Assembly: GCA_934845495.1 (NCBI GenBank)
Contig: CAKWRB010000060.1
Coordinates: 1-7,456, forward strand
DNA: 7,456 bases
Origin: an uncultured bacterium
GTDB taxonomy: Bacteria; Bacillota; Clostridia; Oscillospirales; Ruminococcaceae
Direction of reading: 5' to 3'
This document shows positions 1-5,619 of the stretch, piece by piece. The notes beneath the pieces are model-generated. The model was not told the DNA's origin and ran no database searches. It worked only from the letters and a program-made list of their open reading frames with translations. Both the position numbers and the translations under genes were made by a program. Each line of letters begins with the position of its first letter. Position 1 is the first letter of the stretch.

Positions 1-2895
1 GAACATGGTCTTGCCATTGCGCAGAACTATGACATCGAGGGCCTGATGGTGGACAGCTACTACCACGAAGCCCAGCAGGACAGCTACCTCAGCTACAAGC
101 TCTATGGCGGCGGTATGGGTTACGAAAACTATATGAGCCAGCAGAGCCACACCGCCTTCCGGGAGCTGAGCGAGGCTTTGCGCGCCGATGCCCCCGGCAA
201 GCAGATCGGTATGCTCACAGTGCCGGTATGGGCCAACCGTGCCACCGATGCAGAGGGCTCCGAGACAGCAGCTGCCTACACAGCCAAGTACAGCGGCAAT
301 GCCGACAACCTCTCCTACCTGCAGGAAGGCTATGTGGACTTTGTGGCGGTCAAGGCTGAAGGCGCCACCACCGATGCCAGCATCCCCTATAAGAAGGTGG
401 TGTCCTGGTGGGGCGAGCAGGCCGATGCAGCAGGTGTGCCGCTCTATGTCCTGCACTTCTCCAGCAAGGCCTGCTCGGAGGAGAGCGGCTGGACTGAGTA
501 TGACCAGCTGGCGCTGCAGCTCATCGCCTCGGAGGATCTTGCCGGCTTCAGCGGCGACCTGTACGACGACCTGCCCCGGTTCAAGCAGGATCTGGAGGGC
601 AGCACCAAGGCTGTGCTGGACTATTACGACGACACCCTCAACCGCCAGCACATCCTCACCGAGCTGGCAGTGACCTCGCCTGCCAAAAAGACCTATACCA
701 CCTTCGAGCAGACGGTCACCTTCATGGGTGCTTCCGACCCCGGTGCCAAGATCACCATCAACAACCAGGAGATCACCACCGATGGAAACGGCTACTTCAC
801 CCTGAATATGCCGCTCTCCGAAGGGCTCAACAAATTTGTGTTCACCCACAAGGGAAAAAGCGATGTCTACAACATCACCCGGCAGGTGCAGGTTGTCAAG
901 GAGGTCTCGCCCACCGGCAATGTGACGGTGGATGGCGGTATGCGCATCACCATCACAGCCACCGCCTACAAGGACGCTAAGGTCTATGCGGTCATCGGCG
1001 GGCAGACCATTCCGCTGACGCTGGACGAAACCGGATCCGACGGCAACGAGTACAACGACTCCTACCGGCTGTTCACCGGCTCCTACACCGCACCGGCCTC
1101 CACCGACCGGGTGCAGGAGATCGGCAACATTGTTGTCTATGGCGAGGCCCAGGGCTCCAAGAGCAGCAAGACCGGCGCCTATGTCAAGGTCAACAAGCGC
1201 ATCGCCGTGGAGGACGGAACCCCGGTACGGATCGTTTCCGCCCAGGCCGAAACCTTCCCGTCCAGCACCCTCAACGACCTGTCCGACCCGGGATTCTATC
1301 CGCTGCCCCAGGGCGCGCTGGATTACACCGTCGGCAGTGAGATGGTCTACAAGAACGAGAACAAAACCTATACCTACTTCAAGCTCGCATCGGGTGTCCG
1401 GGTCTACCGGGACGACATCACCGGTGTATCCAACAGCGCCGCGCCGGGCGGCAACGCAGTCACCGGGGTCCAGGTTGCCAGCAACAGCCAGTTCACCGAT
1501 GTGGTCTTTGACACCGCTCAGCAGGTTTCGCACAGTGCCAAGTACACCGGTTCGGCCTTTACCATCGATTTCAACTACACCAACAGCGTGCCCCAGAGCC
1601 AGTCGCTGGATCAGAACCCGCTGTTCAAATCGCTGACAGCCAACAGCAACACCAAGGTCACCCTGAACCTCAACACAGCAGGGCGGTTCCTGGGTTATCG
1701 CGCCTTCTACAACGACAACGGCCAGCTGGTGCTGCGCTTCAACAATCCGCCAGGCAGCGCCAACGGTGCCACCATCGTGGTGGATCCGGGTCACGGCGGC
1801 GACGATGTGGGCGCTCTGGGCTTCCTACCCTCCTATCCTGAGAGCGAGATCACCTGGGAAATTGCCCAGAAGGTGGCCGACGAGCTGGAGGATCTGGGTG
1901 CCAATGTGATCCTGCTCAACACCCAGCTCTCATCGGGCAAGTATGTGGTGCAGGACCGTGTGGCGAATGCCAAGGCCAAGAATGCCCAGGTGTTCGTGAG
2001 CATCCACTGCAATTCGTCGCCCAGCAACAGCTCGGCGGTGGGCACCGAGGTGTACTACTTCAACGATTATTCCAAGAGCCTGGCCTCGTCACTGGCTTCG
2101 TCCATTTCCGGCGCGATGAACACCACCAACCGCGGCGGCAAGTTCGGCCGGTACTATGTCACCCGGGATCCCCAGATGGCAGGCGTGCTGTGCGAGGTCG
2201 GCTTCCTCACCAACGAAAAGGAGTACAACAAACTCATCAGCGACTCCTATCAGCAGGAGGTGGCCGAGGCGGTTGCCAGCTCGGTCAACAAGTTCCTGAA
2301 GAACCTGGGCGGCAGCAGCGGAGGCGGGGGCTTCTCCAGCAGCGGCGACTACGGCAGCAACTCGGCCCCATCGGGCGGCGGTTCTTCTTCCAGCGGCAGC
2401 AGCTCCTCCGGTTCCGGCGGCATTTCGCTGGATGAGGAAGAGCTGACCCTGGCGGTGGGCAAGACAGCAACACTGACCGCCAGCGGCTCCGACCTCACCT
2501 GGAGCAGCGACGACGAGAAGGTCGCCACCGTCAACCAGAAGGGTAAGGTCACAGCGGTGGGCAGCGGCGAGTGCATCATCTCGGTGGAAAACAGCGAGGG
2601 CGATGTGGCCGAATGCTATGTGACCGTCTCGGACGAGGGCGGTGTCGAGGAGATCGAGCTGAGCGATGAATCACTCACCCTGTATGTCGGGGAGGAGTAT
2701 GAGCTGGAGGCCTATGTCCATCCCGATGATGCCGCCGACACCGAGCTGGTCTTTTCCAGCAGCAACGATGGGGTGGTTTCGGTGGACGAGGACGGCTTCC
2801 TCGAGGCACTCAAACCGGGGCGTGTCACCATCACGGTGAAAAACCCTGCCTCCGGTGTCAAAGCCACCTGTACCATCCGCGTCAAAGAGGAATGA
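1..2895 (+). CDS. Secreted multidomain cell-wall hydrolase: GHL10-like + N-acetylmuramoyl-L-alanine amidase (Amidase_3) + Big_2 repeats; 5' end outside window
   Basis: The frame is open from base 1 (964 codons to TGA at 2893-2895), so the N-terminus and any signal peptide lie upstream; the ATG at 46 is internal. Residues below count from base 1. Residues 1 to about 205 resemble the GHL10/family-10 glycosyl-hydrolase-like fold (GLMVDSYYHE near the start, then IGMLTVPVWAN and VVSWWGEQAD). Residues about 221-303 form a beta-sandwich of the bacterial Ig-like type, and about 304-590 is further beta-rich sequence without a firm family. Residues 593-768 are a zinc amidase that cleaves the MurNAc-L-Ala bond of peptidoglycan. 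Its likely zinc ligands are His598 (DPGHGG), Glu614 and His669 (SIHCN), with catalytic Glu732 (CEVGFLTN). All four are present, so it is probably active. A Ser/Gly linker (about 770-807) leads to two Big_2-like Ig domains (about 808-885 and 888-964) likely to bind or span the wall. The GHL10 assignment is less certain than the amidase. Confidence 0.93.
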   Translation, partial: EHGLAIAQNYDIEGLMVDSYYHEAQQDSYLSYKLYGGGMGYENYMSQQSHTAFRELSEALRADAPGKQIGMLTVPVWANRATDAEGSETAAAYTAKYSGNADNLSYLQEGYVDFVAVKAEGATTDASIPYKKVVSWWGEQADAAGVPLYVLHFSSKACSEESGWTEYDQLALQLIASEDLAGFSGDLYDDLPRFKQDLEGSTKAVLDYYDDTLNRQHILTELAVTSPAKKTYTTFEQTVTFMGASDPGAKITINNQEITTDGNGYFTLNMPLSEGLNKFVFTHKGKSDVYNITRQVQVVKEVSPTGNVTVDGGMRITITATAYKDAKVYAVIGGQTIPLTLDETGSDGNEYNDSYRLFTGSYTAPASTDRVQEIGNIVVYGEAQGSKSSKTGAYVKVNKRIAVEDGTPVRIVSAQAETFPSSTLNDLSDPGFYPLPQGALDYTVGSEMVYKNENKTYTYFKLASGVRVYRDDITGVSNSAAPGGNAVTGVQVASNSQFTDVVFDTAQQVSHSAKYTGSAFTIDFNYTNSVPQSQSLDQNPLFKSLTANSNTKVTLNLNTAGRFLGYRAFYNDNGQLVLRFNNPPGSANGATIVVDPGHGGDDVGALGFLPSYPESEITWEIAQKVADELEDLGANVILLNTQLSSGKYVVQDRVANAKAKNAQVFVSIHCNSSPSNSSAVGTEVYYFNDYSKSLASSLASSISGAMNTTNRGGKFGRYYVTRDPQMAGVLCEVGFLTNEKEYNKLISDSYQQEVAEAVASSVNKFLKNLGGSSGGGGFSSSGDYGSNSAPSGGGSSSSGSSSSGSGGISLDEEELTLAVGKTATLTASGSDLTWSSDDEKVATVNQKGKVTAVGSGECIISVENSEGDVAECYVTVSDEGGVEEIELSDESLTLYVGEEYELEAYVHPDDAADTELVFSSSNDGVVSVDEDGFLEALKPGRVTITVKNPASGVKATCTIRVKEE

Positions 2896-2908
2896 TCCCA
2901 ATCAGCCG

Positions 2909-2944
2909 GCACCAGAGTCTGTTCCAGGGCTCTGGTGCTTTTTT
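2909..2944 (+). terminator. Rho-independent terminator of the amidase gene
   Basis: A perfect 9-bp stem (GCACCAGAG at 2909-2917 pairing with CTCTGGTGC at 2930-2938) with a 12-nt loop is followed directly by six T residues (2939-2944). It starts 14 bases after the amidase stop codon and separates that gene from the redoxin promoter downstream. Confidence 0.93.
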
Positions 2945-3039
2945 GTATGCAGGCTATAAATGATGTTCTATTTTGTCAAGGCTCTATTTGTAAAAAAAAT
3001 ATTGCAATGTCGTCCAGTCACAAAAGGGTAGAAACTTCA
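2945..3039. other. AT-rich spacer upstream of the redoxin promoter
   Basis: This stretch between terminator and promoter has no gene. It holds a direct repeat, TCTATTTTGT (2967-2976) and TCTATTTGT (2983-2991), with starts 16 bases apart, an A8 run (2992-2999) and a palindrome ATTGCAAT (3001-3008). The A tract and repeats could be an UP element or activator site, but this is weak evidence. Confidence 0.35.
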
Positions 3040-3068
3040 TTGACAATTTTCTATATAGAGCCTATACT
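3040..3068 (+). promoter_or_regulatory. Near-consensus sigma-70/sigma-A promoter for the first redoxin gene
   Basis: A perfect -35 (TTGACA, 3040-3045) and a -10 of TATACT (3063-3068, one base off consensus) are separated by exactly 17 bases. Transcription should start near 3075, giving a leader of about 30 nt before the ATG at 3106. This is the strongest-looking promoter in the window and fits the codon use of the gene it drives, which looks like that of a highly expressed gene. Confidence 0.9.
3050..3059. promoter_or_regulatory. 10-bp perfect palindrome inside the promoter spacer (possible operator)
   Basis: TCTATATAGA is a perfect palindrome lying wholly between the -35 and -10 and centred on the 17-nt spacer. 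A repressor bound here would block RNA polymerase. It does not match the PerR box or another operator I recognise, and a 10-bp AT-rich palindrome can occur by chance. Confidence 0.3.
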
Positions 3069-3105
3069 GAAAGTAACCACAAACATTATATTGGAGGTAA
3101 TCGAT

Positions 3106-3657
3106 ATGGCAAAGATTGAAGCTGGCTGCAAGCTTGCAGACTTTTCGTTTAACACCCCGTTTGAGAGCGATGTGAAGCTCTCGGAGAAGGCAAAGGGCGC
3201 CAAGAAGACCGTTCTTCTGTTCCTGCGCTACTATGGCTGCACCCTGTGCCAGCTGGACATCCGGGAGTATGCCAACGCCTATGATCGTTTCAAGGAGAAG
3301 GATGCTCAGCTGCTGGTTGTTCTGCAGAGCCCTGCTTCCACCATCAATGCTCAGCTGACCAAGGAAGATCTGCCGTTCGATATCATCTGCGATCCCGATA
3401 TGGGTCTCTACAAGGAGTTTGAACTGGGCGTTGCCGCTTCCAAGGAAGCTATGATCCGTCCCGAGGATATGCCCAAGTTCGCTGCCAAGCGTGAAAAGAT
3501 GGCAGAGTATGGCCTGGAGCATGGCGCCTACGAGGGTGAGGAGATGCAGTTCCCCGGCTACTTCCTGCTGGACAGCGACCTGAATGTACTGGAAGCTCAC
3601 CGTGCTACCAGCATTCTGGATATGCCTTCTGTTGACGAGATGATCGCCAAGCTGTAA
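3106..3657 (+). CDS. Peroxiredoxin-like (AhpC/TSA superfamily) redoxin, tandem copy 1
   Basis: This is a 183-aa thioredoxin-fold protein of the AhpC/TSA superfamily, presumably cytosolic because no signal peptide is visible. The ATG at 3106 is chosen because GGAGGT (3093-3098) sits 7 nt upstream and the promoter starts the transcript near 3075; the frame is open further upstream but that part is not in the message. The redox site is Cys45-x-x-Cys48 in LRYYGCTLCQ after a hydrophobic beta strand (TVLLFL). This is a CxxC site, as in PRXL2/AhpC-TSA_2-like redoxins, instead of the PxxxTxxC of classical peroxiredoxins. Further cysteines are Cys8 and Cys95 (IICDP). Likely role: thiol peroxidase or disulfide reductase in oxidant defence of an anaerobe; substrate and electron donor cannot be read from sequence. 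Arg codons are mostly CGT (4 of 6) and Ala is often GCT, unlike the surrounding genes, which suggests high expression. Confidence 0.9.
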   Translation: MAKIEAGCKLADFSFNTPFESDVKLSEKAKGAKKTVLLFLRYYGCTLCQLDIREYANAYDRFKEKDAQLLVVLQSPASTINAQLTKEDLPFDIICDPDMGLYKEFELGVAASKEAMIRPEDMPKFAAKREKMAEYGLEHGAYEGEEMQFPGYFLLDSDLNVLEAHRATSILDMPSVDEMIAKL

Positions 3658-3669
3658 GTCTGGTTTGTG

Positions 3670-3704
3670 AAAAAGGTGCGGTCCCATAAGGCCGTACCTT
3701 TTTT
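3670..3704 (+). terminator. Rho-independent terminator between the two redoxin genes
   Basis: A 7-bp stem (GGTGCGG at 3675-3681 with CCGTACC at 3692-3698, one G-U pair) is extended by an A5 run before and a T6 run after (3699-3704), with a 10-nt loop. It begins 12 bases after the stop of copy 1 and should reduce read-through into copy 2. Confidence 0.87.
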
Positions 3705-3746
3705 GTTTATCGTTCACCGCACAGAGTGATGAAGGAGGTTTTTTGT

Positions 3747-4298
3747 ATGGCACAGATCGAAGCAGGTCAGAAACTGGGCGAGTATGTTTTTGACACCGCC
3801 TTTGAAAAGGATGTAAAGCTCTCGGAGAAGGTGAAGCAGGCGGACAAGACCGTTCTGCTCTTCCTGCGGTACTACGGCTGCCGCATCTGCCAGCTGGATA
3901 TGCGGTTCTACGCCGATGCCTATGACCGGTTCAAGGAGAAGAATGCCCAGCTGCTGGTCGTTCTGCAGAGCCCGGTTTCCACCATGCAGGCCCAGACCAA
4001 GCCGGGCGATGTCCCCTACGATATCATCTGCGATCCCGAGATGAAGCTGTTCAAGAAGTTCGGGCTGCTGGTTGCCGACTCCAAGGAGACGATGATCGCT
4101 CCGGAGGATCAGGAGGCCTATGCGGAAAAGCGCCGCCTGTTCGATGAATACGGCCTGGTACACGGCGCCTACGAAGGTGAGGAACTGCAGCTGCCCGGCT
4201 ACTTCCTGCTGGACAGCGACCTGAATGTGCTGGAAGCTCATCGTGCCACCAGCATTCTGGATATGCCTTCTGTTGACGAGATGATCGCCAAGCTGTAG
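3747..4298 (+). CDS. Peroxiredoxin-like (AhpC/TSA superfamily) redoxin, tandem copy 2
   Basis: This paralogue of the upstream redoxin is also 183 aa and aligns without gaps; by hand count 135 of 183 residues are identical (about 74%). The ATG at 3747 follows AGGAGG (3733-3738) by 8 nt; an in-frame ATG at 3726 lies upstream of that RBS and is rejected. The CxxC site is kept (Cys45 and Cys48 in YYGCRICQ), as is Cys95, but Cys8 is replaced by Gln. Differences cluster in residues 3-33, 77-91 and 100-138, whereas residues 150-183 are identical. Codon use is more GC-rich than in copy 1 (Arg is CGG/CGC except in the shared 3' block). No good promoter is visible in the 89-bp gap, so expression probably depends on read-through of the terminator before it or on a weak unseen promoter. 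Role is presumably a related thiol-based redox function. Confidence 0.9.
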   Translation: MAQIEAGQKLGEYVFDTAFEKDVKLSEKVKQADKTVLLFLRYYGCRICQLDMRFYADAYDRFKEKNAQLLVVLQSPVSTMQAQTKPGDVPYDIICDPEMKLFKKFGLLVADSKETMIAPEDQEAYAEKRRLFDEYGLVHGAYEGEELQLPGYFLLDSDLNVLEAHRATSILDMPSVDEMIAKL

Positions 4299-4316
4299 TT
4301 TTATTTTCTTCCATCC

Positions 4317-4355
4317 AAAAAGGACTCTGACGCACCTGCATCAGGGTCCTTTTTT
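4317..4355. terminator. Bidirectional Rho-independent terminator between convergent genes
   Basis: A 9-bp stem (GGACTCTGA at 4322-4330 with TCAGGGTCC at 4341-4349, one G-U pair) has a 10-nt loop, an A5 run (4317-4321) and a T6 run (4350-4355). On the plus strand it ends the redoxin transcript. Read on the minus strand it has five T residues and lies 10 bases after the dehydrogenase stop, so it can serve both genes. Confidence 0.92.
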
Positions 4356-4364
4356 GCTGCCATG

Positions 4365-5303
4365 TTACTTCAGACGGTTGTTCACCGGCTTTCCAGCCAG
4401 GTAGAGCTTCAGGTTTTCCAGGGCGATTTCGGCAATTTTCACGGCGGTGATCTCCAGGCTGTTTCCACCGGCCACATGCGGGGTGATGAGCGCCCGCTTT
4501 TCTTTCCACAGCGGATGTCCTGCCGGCAGCGGCTCCGGATCGGTGACATCCAGGCCGGCGCCGAAGAGGTGGCCTTCACCCAGGGCACGGGCCAGGGCAT
4601 CGCAGTCCACGGCGGTTCCGCGTCCGGCATTGAGGAGGATGGCATCGGCCTTCATCTTCTTGATTCGCTCATAGGTCATTAGCCCGTCCGTTTCGGGGGA
4701 GCGGGGGAACACCAGGGCAGCCACATCACATTCGGCCAGCAGGGTGTCCAGCTCCTCCATCGAATGCATCGAATCGATGCCCGGAGCAGGCTTGTTCACA
4801 TTCCGGCGGATGCCCATTGTCTCGGCCCCCATCGCCTTGCAGAGCAGGGCAAAGCTGGAACCGATGTCCCCGGCGCCGCCGATGAGCACCCTGGCGCCCC
4901 GCAGTGTCCGGGCTGTGCCGGTGCGCTGCCAGAGTTCAGCGTTCTGGTTGTCCCGGTAGTCGGGCAGCCGCTTCATCAGGGCGAGCAGCATGGCGAACAT
5001 GTGCTCCGAAACCGAAATGCCGTAGGCCCCCACCGATGAGGAGAGTACGGCCCCCTGGGGCAGGATTCCCTCAGGCATATAGGGGTCGGCTCCGGCGCTG
5101 CGGGTGTGCATCCAGCGCAGCGCATGACCGCCCTGCTGCACAACAGCAGGGGAGGGGTTGCCCAGCAGCACCGTTGCACCGCTCAGGTCGGCAGCGGTGA
5201 TCTCCCCATCCCGGAGAAAGATCTGCTCCACACCGGGGGCAGCCGCCAGAAAGGCCGCCTTCTGTTCCGGAGAAAGCACCAGGCCGTTTACGATTTTTTC
5301 CAT
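4365..5303 (-). CDS. D-2-hydroxyacid dehydrogenase family NAD(P)-dependent oxidoreductase
   Basis: This is a 312-aa cytosolic enzyme of the D-isomer 2-hydroxyacid dehydrogenase family, which interconverts 2-oxoacids and D-2-hydroxyacids. The start at 5303 has AAGGAGG (plus 5311-5317) 7 nt upstream; the longer open frame to 5420 runs through the predicted promoter and is rejected. The Rossmann motif is G143-A-G145-D-I-G148 in VLIGGAGDIG. The catalytic set is complete: Arg228 (NAGRGT), Glu257 (DPEPLP) and His276 (TPHVAGG). After the second Rossmann strand the sequence reads GIRRN, with arginines where NAD enzymes usually carry Asp; by analogy with glyoxylate/hydroxypyruvate reductases this favours NADPH. 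The exact substrate is not readable; 2-ketoacid, glyoxylate or hydroxypyruvate reduction are options. Length is usual for the family. It is convergent with the redoxin genes and divergent from padR. Confidence 0.93.
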   Translation of the reverse strand: MEKIVNGLVLSPEQKAAFLAAAPGVEQIFLRDGEITAADLSGATVLLGNPSPAVVQQGGHALRWMHTRSAGADPYMPEGILPQGAVLSSSVGAYGISVSEHMFAMLLALMKRLPDYRDNQNAELWQRTGTARTLRGARVLIGGAGDIGSSFALLCKAMGAETMGIRRNVNKPAPGIDSMHSMEELDTLLAECDVAALVFPRSPETDGLMTYERIKKMKADAILLNAGRGTAVDCDALARALGEGHLFGAGLDVTDPEPLPAGHPLWKEKRALITPHVAGGNSLEITAVKIAEIALENLKLYLAGKPVNNRLK

Positions 5304-5391
5304 ACAAAAACCTCCTTGTTTTGCCAGGCGGCAGAGGGTGTGATCGGATCCTGTTTCCGGCAGGAGAATTTCCCGGCCGGCTGACAGTTTT

Positions 5392-5420
5392 ATTATACCG
5401 TGTTTGGCCCCTCGGGACAA
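5392..5420 (-). promoter_or_regulatory. Promoter for the dehydrogenase gene
   Basis: Read on the minus strand, TTGTCC (5420-5415, 4 of 6 matches to the -35) is followed after 17 nt by a perfect TATAAT (5397-5392). Transcription should start near 5385, giving a leader of about 80 nt before the ATG at 5303. The exact -10 and correct spacing make this credible. Confidence 0.75.
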
Positions 5421-5441
5421 CTGGGCGGGGAATCTGTTTTT

Positions 5442-5469
5442 TCACACGATACTGTGTGATACACTGTAT
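5442..5469. promoter_or_regulatory. Upstream operator-like palindromes (candidate second PadR site) with possible extended -10
   Basis: Two overlapping dyads are visible. TCACAC (5442-5447) pairs with GTGTGA (5454-5459), and ATACTGTGT (5449-5457) pairs with ACACTGTAT (5461-5469) with one mismatch. The octamer TACTGTGT (5450-5457) recurs on the minus strand of the padR-promoter palindrome (5587-5580), and GTGTGATACACT (5454-5465) matches GTGTGTTATACT at the padR -10 (5588-5599) at 10 of 12 bases. TG-a-TACACT (5457-5465) could be an extended -10 reading rightward, but no good -35 is present. The site also lies about 22 bp upstream of the dehydrogenase -35. Confidence 0.55.
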
Positions 5470-5503
5470 TACTCATGGATTTCGTAGAGAAAGAACTGGG
5501 AAT

Positions 5504-5527
5504 AAATCGCATCAATACGCGATTTTT
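5504..5527 (+). other. Small hairpin with T tract (possible weak terminator or attenuator)
   Basis: AAATCGC (5504-5510) and GCGATTT (5519-5525) form a perfect 7-bp stem with an 8-nt loop; the right arm ends in a run of five T (5523-5527). The stem is weak because four of its seven pairs are A-T. It lies upstream of the padR start site, so it would only act on a transcript from a promoter further left, for instance the candidate at 5457-5465. Confidence 0.35.
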
Positions 5528-5563
5528 GTTATGGATCGAAAACTTTTTCAGAAAAAATCACTG

Positions 5564-5592
5564 CACACTCTTGTGTTTTACACAGTAGTGTG
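5564..5592. promoter_or_regulatory. Nested palindrome in the padR promoter (likely PadR autoregulatory operator)
   Basis: A 29-bp dyad is centred on base 5578. Outer arms are CACACT (5564-5569) and AGTGTG (5587-5592); inner arms are TGTGT (5572-5576) and ACACA (5580-5584). Only two positions per arm fail to pair outside the central base triplet. It covers the -35 and the spacer up to the -10, so a bound dimer would block transcription. PadR proteins commonly repress their own operons by binding such dyads; the assignment to this PadR is inferred from position. Confidence 0.7.
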
Positions 5593-5599
5593 TTATACT
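5571..5599 (+). promoter_or_regulatory. padR operon promoter
   Basis: An extended -10 (TGtTATACT, 5591-5599) lies 17 nt downstream of a weak -35 (TTGTGT, 5571-5576). Transcription should begin near 5606, so the leader before the GTG start at 5620 is very short but still includes most or all of the GGAGG site at 5608-5612. Confidence 0.75.
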
Positions 5600-5619
5600 T
5601 CGGTCATGGAGGTGAGGAA

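Larger units (their letters stand above)
5304..5619. other. 316-bp divergent regulatory region between dehydrogenase and padR
   Basis: No convincing gene is present. Its dehydrogenase-proximal part (to about 5435) is GC-rich leader and promoter; the rest is AT-rich. It holds the minus-strand promoter (5392-5420), a palindromic region overlapping a possible extended -10 (5442-5469), a small hairpin with a T tract (5504-5527), and the padR promoter with a nested palindrome (5564-5599). Short open frames starting at 5475 and 5531 lack a ribosome binding site. Confidence 0.8.

Noticed and set aside
2311..2421. Repetitive Ser/Gly-coding stretch as a possible DNA repeat or frameshift hotspot
   Set aside because: It is a normal low-complexity interdomain linker; the frame remains intact into the Big_2 domains.
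2935..3105. N-terminal extension of the first redoxin frame to 2935
   Set aside because: It begins inside the amidase terminator and runs through the promoter; the start with RBS is at 3106, matching the 183-aa length of copy 2.
3037..4241. Long minus-strand open frames opposite both redoxin genes (about 238 and 175 codons)
   Set aside because: They are mirror frames caused by the codon bias of the two similar plus-strand genes; their products resemble each other only because the sense genes do, and no RBS or promoter supports them.
4362..5200. Several plus-strand frames opposite the dehydrogenase
   Set aside because: They are shadows of a GC-rich minus-strand gene whose catalytic and cofactor motifs are all intact.
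5304..5420. 39-residue N-terminal extension of the dehydrogenase
   Set aside because: It covers the predicted -10 and leader, and a strong AAGGAGG precedes the ATG at 5303 where family similarity begins.
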